From Cryptomeria japonica (Eukaryota; Streptophyta; Pinopsida; Cupressales; Cupressaceae): 64,000 nucleotides of DNA. Shown piece by piece: positions 11,500 through 19,570 of the stretch; position 1 is the first letter of the stretch; every line of letters starts with the position of its first letter. Location of the stretch: assembly GCF_030272615.1 (NCBI RefSeq), contig NC_081408.1:615036476-615100475 (forward strand), read 5' to 3'. The notes beneath the pieces are model-generated. The model saw nothing but the letters and a program-made list of their open reading frames with translations, was not told where the DNA came from and did no database searches. The position numbers and the translations under genes are program-made.

Positions 11500-12540
11500 C
11501 ACATTCAATCTTTATCATTTGTCGACATCTTGTCATTCTTTTGTATTTCTTTCCCCTTTTTAATTTCATTTCTCTTGCATTTTAATTAGGTCTTGTCAGT
11601 ATCATTTTCAAATTACAATCAGTGGTTGTGATCAATTTATCATGTCAATTGGACATCGTCAACCCTAATCGGTGTCAAATTAGGGTTTTGTCTTAGATCT
11701 TTGTGTTTTTCAATCAATCATTTGGGATCATTTTGAATCCCTTTCAATCTTCAATTGTTATCATCGTCAATATTTTATCAATTTGCGATCGATTTGTCAT
11801 CGATCCTTGTTAGTCTTTATCAAAGGCAACCTTCATCAAATCAATATTTTATCAATCTTTGATCGATTTGTCATTGATCACAATCAATCATCAATCTTTG
11901 TCAATTTTGGATCAATTAGTCATTGATCCTTTGTCATTTATCCTTTATCAATTGAATTATTTGTCATATGCGACCAATTAGTCATTGATCTTTGTCAATC
12001 AATGTCATCTCAATTATCAAGTCCTTTTTAATTAGCCTTTTGGTCATGATTGTTGTCATGTATTTATTGCTTTAATCATGTCAAGACCTAATTTTCATCT
12101 ATCTCATTTCTAATCCGTCTCCTAGGATTTAATGATTTATTCATTCAATCTTTTCTAACATTTCTTTTTAGGATTAATGAATTTATTCATTAATCCTAAG
12201 TGTCCTATGTCACAATTAAATTAATTGGCTAATTAGTTTCCCTCCTTTTGTGAGCTAATTGATAAATAAAATTTATTAACTAGTTCCACCTAATTTCCTA
12301 ATTTTTTTCACTAATTTCTCCTCCCCCTTTTGAGGCTAATTTGTCATATTTTGAAAGCTATTTTTATGCTCAATTTGTCATTCCATTAATGAGAAAATTT
12401 TGAGGATAATTTGTCATAGCTAAGTGGCTATTTTTCCCTCTTAATCATGTCATAATTGATGAGCACAATTTTCTCTCAATTTGTCATATTGTGACATAGC
12501 AATTTGTCATTAAATTTTTCATTCAATCATGTCATAATCA
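11500..12540. repeat. cryptic TTTGTCAT / ATCAAT-rich stretch
   Basis: About 1 kb in which TTTGTCAT, TTGTCAAT and ATCAATC recur at irregular short spacing without a clean tandem period. No coding sequence is visible. Confidence 0.6.
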
Positions 12541-12903
12541 TACTAATTTTTGAATTTGTTGCCCTTTTCAATTGCTCATCAATTTTGGAGATTCTTGTCC
12601 TATAAATTGAGTCCTTTTCTTCGATCATGGCTAGCCACAATTCGAGTACCCTTATGCTGTCTCTTTCAAATCCATCTTTTGCAATCCAACTTGCTCACAT
12701 TTTCACTTGCATTTGTAGGTGACACCACATTGATTTGAAGGAGAAAGAATGTCAATGGAGGAGCTATGAGGGAGATTCATGCACTTTAGTTTGTGTTTAC
12801 TTTTGAATTTCATCTTAATTTCCTTCATCGAGTGTATTAGGATTTGATATCATAAGCTTGTTAGGTTTTGTGGTTGCTTAATTATATGATTTTGATGCTT
12901 ATT

Positions 12904-12908
12904 CTTGA
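12904..12908. repeat. target-site duplication CTTGA, left
   Basis: CTTGA directly before the element end at 12909. The same five bases are at 20831-20835 directly after the other end. Confidence 0.9.
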
Positions 12909-13280
12909 TGTAAAGCGGAAAAATCGAACCCTAGTTGTTCTCCCCCCCCCCCCCCCAACTCCAAGGAGAGAGAAGGGAGGTCACTAGGGTTGATGGTTTT
13001 CACTTAGGAGAGACTTTACATTCAAAAGAGGGGTTGAAACCCACAAGATCCAATCCCACGCAATGCAAGACTGGATTTTAAATGAGTTTCAAGGGTTAAG
13101 ACATCAAGGATACCCTCTTTTGTAAAGAATGTAGATAGAATGATTGAACTAGGAATGCATGTAAAGTAAGAAAGATTCGCTTATAAACAGAGATAGGGAT
13201 ACGGGATGAAGCTGCGGACCTGGAATTAGCAGTAAAACATCGAGACGGTGCTGCCCTACAAATTTGAGCGAAAGTTGTCG

Positions 13281-13310
13281 GGACGATGGCGCCTGGAGTG
13301 CACACGGTCC
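13281..13310 (-). repeat. GGACC/GGTCC palindrome downstream of the promoter (3' LTR)
   Basis: A 30-base imperfect palindrome. On the element strand it opens GGACCGTGTGCAC and closes GGCGCCATCGTCC. Related sites lie in the leader at 19137-19165 and 18514-18543 and in the other LTR at 19937-19966. Confidence 0.8.
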
Positions 13311-13782
13311 TCCGAAAAATCCGCGAAACGAAGGGGGATATGTTTGTCTCTGCACAAGGATTCCAGATCTTCAATAACAACCGCGTACCTGCAACCTACA
13401 CATAGAAAAGAGAGGATGATTGGGGGGTTAGGGATTAGGGGTTTGCCTTTAGGTCAAACCCCGGTTTTGGAATTAACCAAGAAATGAGAATGTTGTAAAT
13501 GTAAATGTTTGTAATGTAAACAAGTACTGATACCTTGTTGTAAGAATGTTTGTATTCTCACATGCGAAGGTGTAATGTATGTTGTATGTTGTATGTTGTA
13601 TGTGATCTCCTCTTCAATGGTTGAATCCTTCTCTTGAATGCAACACTTAGCCTTGAATGGAGACTTAGAATGCTCAATTGCTTGAAGGAATGCTTGAATG
13701 CTTGAATGTTTGAATGTTTGAATATTGCTTCCGCCTTTTGCTCCCATATGTCTTCCTCCTCTTTCTAGGAGAGGAAAAGTAG

Positions 13783-13790
13783 TTTATATA
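13783..13790 (-). promoter_or_regulatory. LTR TATA box
   Basis: TATATAAA on the minus strand inside AAGTATATAAACTA. The same site is at 20439-20446 in the partner LTR and at 55387-55394 in the plus copy. It lies about 130 bp downstream of the U3 palindrome array. Confidence 0.7.
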
Positions 13791-13920
13791 CTTGTCAATT
13801 AGGGTTGAGAGACTAATTTTTCTGACCTTAGGCCGACCTAGAAATAATATTTTCCAATTTGCAAACTTAAAGACCCGATGCCCAACAAGAGACCGGGCCC
13901 AAAATAGGGCCAGGGACCAG

Positions 13921-14009
13921 GGACCAGGGCGCTGGGCGCCATGGTCCTGGGGGACCAGGGTGCTGGGCGCCCTAGTCCTGAAGGACCAAGGTGCTGGGCG
14001 CCATGGTCC
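13921..14009 (-). repeat. three-unit palindrome array in U3
   Basis: Three 27-base palindromes at 13921-13947, 13952-13978 and 13983-14009, a 31-bp period. In the unit at 13921 the element-strand arms are GGACCATGGCGC and GCGCCCTGGTCC around a CCA loop, 11 of 12 pairs. The partner LTR has the same three units at 20570-20596, 20601-20627 and 20632-20658. Confidence 0.9.
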
Positions 14010-14181
14010 CACCTCCCGAGATAGCAGGGTGCAAGGAGGGATCAGGCCAAGGTGCAAAAAGATGCAGTTTTTGATGTCACAAGCAGGTTTCAGGGTCTCC
14101 ATTCAGGTTCAACGTTGCGCCGCCATCGTGAAGACCCAAATGCAGTCGAAATTGCAAGTGTCGCAATTTTAGGACGCTACA

Positions 14182-14196
14182 TTTAGCCCCCACTTT
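14182..14196 (-). promoter_or_regulatory. family B polypurine tract
   Basis: AAAGTGGGGGCTAAA on the minus strand, directly before the LTR start TGTAGCG. Identical to 61558-61572 in the plus copy. Confidence 0.85.
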
Positions 14197-14935
14197 AGCG
14201 GGAGTATAAGCGTACGCTCATACTTCTGGTAAAGTACAAGGAAACAACATTGAAAGACTTTCACCACGTCAAGGAGGCAAGATACACCAAGCCCCCAGTG
14301 GACTAAGGATCTTACGACTTCGATTGACAAAGTAAAAGGGAAGATCACAAGGGAGAACCATGACTGTCAGTAGTAAGGTTCCCTCACTATGAGTCATGCA
14401 AGAAAGATATCAAAAATTTTCAAGGCAAAGCTAAATTTGTCAAGAAATTTTCAAGTATCTTGGAGAGATATGAACGGGGTGTATGCCCCCCTACGTTAAA
14501 GCGATCGCACATGCCTCATCGGGGGTGATTGCTTTAAGGTAGTGATACATATAAGAAATGAGAAGGAAAAGGAGCACGTTATCACAAGGATTTAGCCCCC
14601 AAGTGTGAGATAAGCCCAAGGATAATAGACACAAAACACAAAGCACGAGGTGACTTCGCTTTCCTCGGGGTCAGTATGCTGTATGATAATTCATGTATAT
14701 CATATGTATGTATGCATAATTGTTCTTCATTCCCCAATCAAGGAAGGTCACCTAGAAGAAGGGAATACATGTGTCTTTTGAGTCAACATGAGAGAGACCA
14801 AAAGAGATCTCAATGCTTTGCATCGTCCTCAAGTAGACAACACTAAGGACAACAAATAGAAGAATGAGAATAACACATAGAAGAGGTAACAAAAGAGATC
14901 AAGAGAGGAGGAGAGAGTCTGCTATGCTAATGAAA
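14197..14935 (-). other. family B 3' non-coding block
   Basis: About 740 bp between the protease-like ORF and the polypurine tract. It is clearly alignable with 60830-61557 of the plus copy, but I see no open frame shared by both. It contains a stem-loop at 14491-14542. Confidence 0.75.
14491..14542 (-). repeat. stem-loop in the 3' non-coding block
   Basis: A 52-base hairpin. On the element strand the arms are CTACCTTAAAGCAATCAC and GCGATCGCTTTAACGTAG, pairing at 15 of 18 positions. A homologous 52-base hairpin is at 61216-61267. Confidence 0.7.
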
Positions 14936-16456
14936 CTAGTCTAGCACGTCATCTACCCCCCGATCTTGCTGATCAATATTTCGGGAAGGCAGGAAACACG
15001 CTAGAGGAGGAACATCCAACACAGCAGATGGAGCTATCACAAGATCCAAACAAAGGCTATGTTCATGTTCCAAGCCACGTTGTTCTTGTCTAGGAGCTAG
15101 GATAAGTGCTTTAGAAAATTCGTTAGATAAATGGTTATCAACATCAACATATTCATATTCACTATCAGAATGAACAGGAGTAACATTTTCATCATGAATA
15201 ACATTTTCATCTATATCATCATCAAGATTTATAAAAATAGGATCTTTAACTCGCACAGGATCAAGACCATCATGCATCTTATGTTTAGGAGATTTTGGCT
15301 CAATTTTCGGCTGAGGAAAAAATGGAATAATACTAGCTGAAGGTGTTTTTGGGGATTGCAAAGTTTGAGAAGCAGCTGCCTGAGCTCTAAGATGATGCTT
15401 TCGTCGGTGTTCACGTGTAGAACGATTTCGTCTAGTCTTAGCAAGAAGTTGAGAAGATTGAGGAGGAGGAATGTTCTCATCCTTATCACTTGGGTGTTTA
15501 GGTTGTGGTCTCTTAGGTTGAATAATAGGAGAAGAGGAAGTTCTCTTCTCTCCATAAGAGGAAGGAGGAGGAACTGCTCCATATAAAGGAGGAATATTTG
15601 GTTTAGGAAGAAGACCAAGTCCATCATGATGGGGAGGTATAGGTCTACTTTTAGAAAGTTTATTAGATATGGGCATAATCACATTCATAGGGATGGGTTG
15701 GGAATCTTCTTGAGGAAAGACATTAGTTTTATCTTTCAAAGGAAGAACTTCCTTCTCAAGAACGATAGGAATATCAAGTTTGGGTGTTCTAGGTTCACTT
15801 AGAGATAGGATCATATCTTTTTTCCACTTTTGATAAGATTTGAAAAGATGATCACTTCGCAGTGGAAGAGATTGGAATTGTTTAGGCCAAAAATAATCAA
15901 TAGGAACACTAGAAGTTCTTTTAGCTGGTTTAAAGAGACTATGATTGACAGCAACAACTTCACCATTATGGGGAAATTTCAAACACTTGTGAATAGGAGA
16001 AGCAATAGCTTTCATGGAAGATAGCCAAGGATAGGCTAGCTTCACACGAAATTGTTCGGACGATGGAATAATAGCAACGTCCACATCAAGGGATTTGTTA
16101 TGAACCTCAACAGGTAATGTAATAGAACCAATTGTAGGAGAAGAAAATGCATCAAATAGTTTCACAACCACATTTGTTTCATCATAGATCACTTGATTCA
16201 ATTGCAAAGTAAAAAGAAATTCTTCAATAATGACATTAACCATACAAGAAGGATCAATAAGCACTCCACGACAAGGTGTATTCTTGACTTTTGCAACTAT
16301 ATATAAAGGACCATCAGGTGCCCTGATAGTTTCACTGGAATCAAATGTGATGGAAGGTTCCTTAGGGATTTTCTGCTGCTCCACAAAGTTAATCACATTC
16401 GGAGTCATAGACACAAGCCTATCAGGTGAGAAAGAGGAATCATTAGTCTCAACCAC
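14936..16456 (-). CDS. family B protease-like ORF with Pro/Ser-rich tail
   Basis: 506 codons in the same frame as gag, separated from it only by a TAG at 16493-16495. Residues 45-190 have the layout of a Gypsy retropepsin (GPLYIVAKVKNTPCRGVLID, then GSITLPVEV, FRVKLAYPWLSSM), but the active-site triad reads D-P-S at residues 68-70 instead of D-[ST]-G. Whether it cleaves is uncertain. After residue 190 come Pro/Lys-rich and acidic parts (INLDDDIDENV), ending near VDDVLD. There is no RT or integrase after it. In the plus copy the same junction codes for glutamine, so the ancestral product was one Gag-protease polyprotein. Confidence 0.8.
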   Translation of the reverse strand: MVETNDSSFSPDRLVSMTPNVINFVEQQKIPKEPSITFDSSETIRAPDGPLYIVAKVKNTPCRGVLIDPSCMVNVIIEEFLFTLQLNQVIYDETNVVVKLFDAFSSPTIGSITLPVEVHNKSLDVDVAIIPSSEQFRVKLAYPWLSSMKAIASPIHKCLKFPHNGEVVAVNHSLFKPAKRTSSVPIDYFWPKQFQSLPLRSDHLFKSYQKWKKDMILSLSEPRTPKLDIPIVLEKEVLPLKDKTNVFPQEDSQPIPMNVIMPISNKLSKSRPIPPHHDGLGLLPKPNIPPLYGAVPPPSSYGEKRTSSSPIIQPKRPQPKHPSDKDENIPPPQSSQLLAKTRRNRSTREHRRKHHLRAQAAASQTLQSPKTPSASIIPFFPQPKIEPKSPKHKMHDGLDPVRVKDPIFINLDDDIDENVIHDENVTPVHSDSEYEYVDVDNHLSNEFSKALILAPRQEQRGLEHEHSLCLDLVIAPSAVLDVPPLACFLPSRNIDQQDRGVDDVLD

Positions 16457-16492
16457 ATTAGAGGTATGAGAAGGTAATGGATCAGTAAAAAT

Positions 16493-18385
16493 CTAAAGAT
16501 TTTGGTTAGGAGGAGCTACAGATGTGTTGCCTTTATCATTCACACCAGAAATAGAGATAGTATTATTATCAATCAAATCTTGAATTTTACCCTTTAAAGC
16601 AAAACATTTTTCAGTATCATGCCCAGGTTGACGATGAAATTGACAAAAAGATTTGTTATCAAAATAGGGTGAATTAATCTTTGTAGGATCTATTTGCCTT
16701 ATAGGAGGAAGAGTAAGCACATTTTGTTCCAATAACTTATTCATAATACTATGCAATGATTCATTCAAAGGAGTAAACTTCCTTTCTTTCTTGAAAAACT
16801 TAGAAATAGGAGGCACACCTGATGCTGCATTCACATTGTTGTTGATGATGTTTTCATTGAACTTAATTGACTCTCTGTTCGGTTTAAACTTCCCAAATGG
16901 TTGTTGACTACTATCACCCTTATCACTCGGAGCCATAGGATTTGCTTGTTCCATTTGACTCACAGTCAGTTGATAATTGTGAAGAGTTGCGCACAACTGT
17001 TGGAAAGAAGTAAACTCAGAAAACAGAAGTTTTTCTCTAATATCTTTTTGTAAATTAGAAATAAAGATTCTTTGAATATCATTGTCAGGTACTAGAAAAG
17101 AAATCTGAGCATACCAATGCTTATATCTACCAATGAAATTAGTCACTTTTTCTTTAACACCTTGTTTACAATGCATTAAATCAATCAAAGTAACTTTAGG
17201 ACTTATATTGTTTTGAAATTGTTGAATGAAAGCATTTGCAAGTTGTTCGAAAGAAGTAATAGAATAAGAAGGCAACAAGCAATACCATTGTAGGGCTTTA
17301 TCTCTTAATGTTCTAGTAAACAGTTTTGCAAGCAACCTTTGGTCATAAGCAAAATCGGTACATATTGTTTGAAAGGTCTTAACATGTGTTAGAGGATCAC
17401 CCTTACCATTATAAAGCTCCAAATGCGGAATTTCAACATGTTTAGGGGGGATAGCTCGAACAATGTCAAGAGAAAGTGGGCTCGCAACATCAAATGTGGG
17501 CACACTAAACTTAGATTGATTCATAGAGGCAATTTCTTGCTGTAAAGAAGAGATAGTTTGTGCAAGATTGTTAATGGTCGCTTCAGTCGAAGACTTCATA
17601 TTAGACGTGTTAGATTGTGATGGAGGTGTTATGTTTTTGAAAGAAGGTATTGATTGAGAGTAAGGTGGTGGGACACTATGATAGTTAGTCATAGGAGATG
17701 ATTGGAAAGGAGGAACACTACAAGGAGGAATGGAATGGTTAAATGAATTGCCCCCTTGTGTCATGTTCATTTGTGGAGATATAATAGGAACACTTATTGA
17801 AGGAATGAATGAAGAAGTTGGATTGAATGAAGGAAGAGGGTTGATTGAAGAAGAGGGATTGCCCCCATGATTGGTGATCATAGGTGGAATGTCTTGTATT
17901 GAAGTAGTCATTATGTTTGATGTAAAAGTAGGTATACTAGCAATAGGAGTTGTCAAAGGAATAGAATGATTAACTTGAGTAGGAGGTTGTGTATAACCTA
18001 AAGTTTCAACACAACTCTTCATAGGCATCACATTCGAATCCACAATGTGTGCAATACCACGCAAAATATCAATTCCATTCTTATCACTTTGAACCATACG
18101 TTTTAGACCCTCAATTAATGAAAGAGCTTCACTATCGGGGTATTCTTGAGACATCCATTGTCGAAAATCATCAAATTGGTTATCCAATTTCGAAAGTTGT
18201 TCTACAGAAACCTCATGGAGAGCTTCTTCATCATTAAGAGGATTAGAGGAATTACCCATGTCCTTGTTAAAAAGGCCATTCAAATTAGGTTCCATCTCCT
18301 CAGTAATTAAACCTTGGAAGGACTTAATTCTAAGGCTTCGTCTAATGGGAATAGTGTAAGTAGGGCTTATTGTTGTAAAACTCAT
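16493..18385 (-). CDS. family B Gag
   Basis: 630 codons from MSFTTISPTYTIP to a TAG stop. It is the structural protein that would form the particle. The Retrotrans_gag region, about residues 310-480, includes HVEIPHLELYNGKGDPLTHV, LRDKALQWYCLLPSY and FIQQF. A Cys-His box CQFHRQPGHDTEKC at about residues 581-594 is the Gypsy-type variant of the zinc knuckle. The N-terminal 240 residues are Ser/Pro/Ile-rich and low in complexity. The terminal TAG replaces a CAG seen in the plus copy, so it is probably a mutation and not a natural end. No frameshift is visible. Confidence 0.88.
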   Translation of the reverse strand: MSFTTISPTYTIPIRRSLRIKSFQGLITEEMEPNLNGLFNKDMGNSSNPLNDEEALHEVSVEQLSKLDNQFDDFRQWMSQEYPDSEALSLIEGLKRMVQSDKNGIDILRGIAHIVDSNVMPMKSCVETLGYTQPPTQVNHSIPLTTPIASIPTFTSNIMTTSIQDIPPMITNHGGNPSSSINPLPSFNPTSSFIPSISVPIISPQMNMTQGGNSFNHSIPPCSVPPFQSSPMTNYHSVPPPYSQSIPSFKNITPPSQSNTSNMKSSTEATINNLAQTISSLQQEIASMNQSKFSVPTFDVASPLSLDIVRAIPPKHVEIPHLELYNGKGDPLTHVKTFQTICTDFAYDQRLLAKLFTRTLRDKALQWYCLLPSYSITSFEQLANAFIQQFQNNISPKVTLIDLMHCKQGVKEKVTNFIGRYKHWYAQISFLVPDNDIQRIFISNLQKDIREKLLFSEFTSFQQLCATLHNYQLTVSQMEQANPMAPSDKGDSSQQPFGKFKPNRESIKFNENIINNNVNAASGVPPISKFFKKERKFTPLNESLHSIMNKLLEQNVLTLPPIRQIDPTKINSPYFDNKSFCQFHRQPGHDTEKCFALKGKIQDLIDNNTISISGVNDKGNTSVAPPNQNL

Positions 18386-19570
18386 GCACTAAAGAGAGAG
18401 AGAAGATTTTGAATTTTATAGGTAGCAAATTTCAATAAAATCAGCCAATCTCCTAGATTTAAGCTGTTAAATACAATCAGGACAATCTCCTGAAATTTCG
18501 GAAAAAATGTCGGGGACCATGGCGAACGAAGTGCACACGGTCCTCGCAACTTTTTTCGAAATTTTCAGGGGTGAAAGTTATGATGATTTTAAAGCTAATC
18601 TGAAAAAATTGAGTGATTTTAGGATCTGTAGATAGGCCTAATTAAATTTGCAATCTCAAAATTGAACCCTACCAAGATTGTTGAAAAATGCAAAATTTGA
18701 ATTTTTGAAAAAGAGAGGGAAACTGAAATTTTGAATTTTATGATTTTAGAGGGAATACTGAAAGCAATGCAGGTTTTGAAATTTAAAAGTTGACTCGATT
18801 TCATGCAAAATTCAAATTTGAAAGCGGAAATCAAAGTTGCCGCAATTAAACACTTACTTTCAAAAGTCACAAACTGCAAAAATTTGAATAAAGCGCTGAA
18901 ATTTCGAATGAATGCCAACACACTTTTCAGATTTAGGACAGTAAGGAACACAATTTTGATACAAATTTCAATTTCAACAATTTTTGAATGATTATAAATC
19001 TTTATCTGAGCAATCACTAGACCAACTTTGACTTTAATTTTGAAAGTGTTAGAATTGATAAAATCAGCCAAAATTCTGGATTTTAGCAGAAAAATACAGT
19101 AAGACCTAGCTCCCGAAATTTCGGAAAAAATGTCGGGGACGATGGCGCTCGGGGTGCACACAGTCCTCGCAACTTTTTTCCAAATTTTCAGGGATGAGAG
19201 ATATTGTGATTTTATTGCGGAATCCAAAGTTACAGCCGATTTGGAGGTGTTTTGATTAGTGAAATTATCAGTCAAAGGTTGAACCAAGAAGGTTTTAAAA
19301 ATTAGGGTTTTGACACTTAACCACTTAATTTTCAGAATTAAAGCACAAATATGAATTGACAATTTGTAATAGAAGGGTAGATCTGAAACAAGCATTAACA
19401 ATTAAACATTTCAGAAGCTTAATTACTAAAAAGAAAATTTTAGGGTTTTTATGCAATTAACCTCTAAAATTTGCAAAAGATCAAACATGGAAATGTAATT
19501 AAGGAAGCAAATTTTTCAGATCTAACCATGAATAATCAGAATTAGGATGTTCACGTCGGGTTCACCAAAA
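18386..19570 (-). other. family B leader with long open frame and two palindromes
   Basis: About 1.2 kb between the primer-binding site and the gag ATG. It contains palindromes at 18514-18543 and 19137-19165, each flanked by A6/T6 runs that extend the pairing. An open frame of 260 codons (19401 to 18619, MLMLVSDLPFYYKL at its start) spans most of it. The plus copy has a matching open frame of 242 codons. Residues are mostly F, I, K, L and S and I recognise no domain. Confidence 0.6.
19550..19568 (-). promoter_or_regulatory. primer-binding site (family B, minus copy)
   Basis: TGGTGAACCCGACGTGAAC on the minus strand, three bases inside the LTR end, starting with the TGG that pairs with a tRNA CCA end. 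I could not identify the tRNA. Confidence 0.6.

Larger units (their letters stand above)
10511..12908. other. AT-rich unassigned sequence between LINE and family B element
   Basis: No convincing coding sequence. A short reading frame at 11151-11289 (TRRTKHGTKLVEESLPQDL) followed by a T-rich tail ending near 11480 could be the 3' end of an old LINE, but I cannot prove it. CCTATAAATTGAG near 12599 looks like a TATA box, and the TTTGTCAT-rich stretch before it could be an old LTR U3. The family B element interrupts this sequence at 12909; it resumes at 20831. Confidence 0.5.
12909..14181 (-). repeat. family B 3' LTR (minus copy)
   Basis: 1273 bp, matching 19571-20830. It has a run of 15 C at 12942-12956 where the partner LTR has 9, and a 7-bp GGGACCA duplication just before the palindrome array. 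It carries the promoter (TATATAAA at 13783-13790), the U3 palindrome array and one further palindrome at 13281-13310. Confidence 0.93.

Noticed and set aside
13674-14172. Overlapping ORFs of 126-142 codons in the family B LTRs (also 20330-20751, 55183-55590, 61720-62097)
   Set aside because: They run through the palindrome array in both strands, shift with unit number, and show no protein-level conservation.
16493-16495. Programmed stop-codon readthrough between Gag and protease
   Set aside because: The plus copy has CAG here, so the TAG is more likely a mutation; a family consensus would decide.
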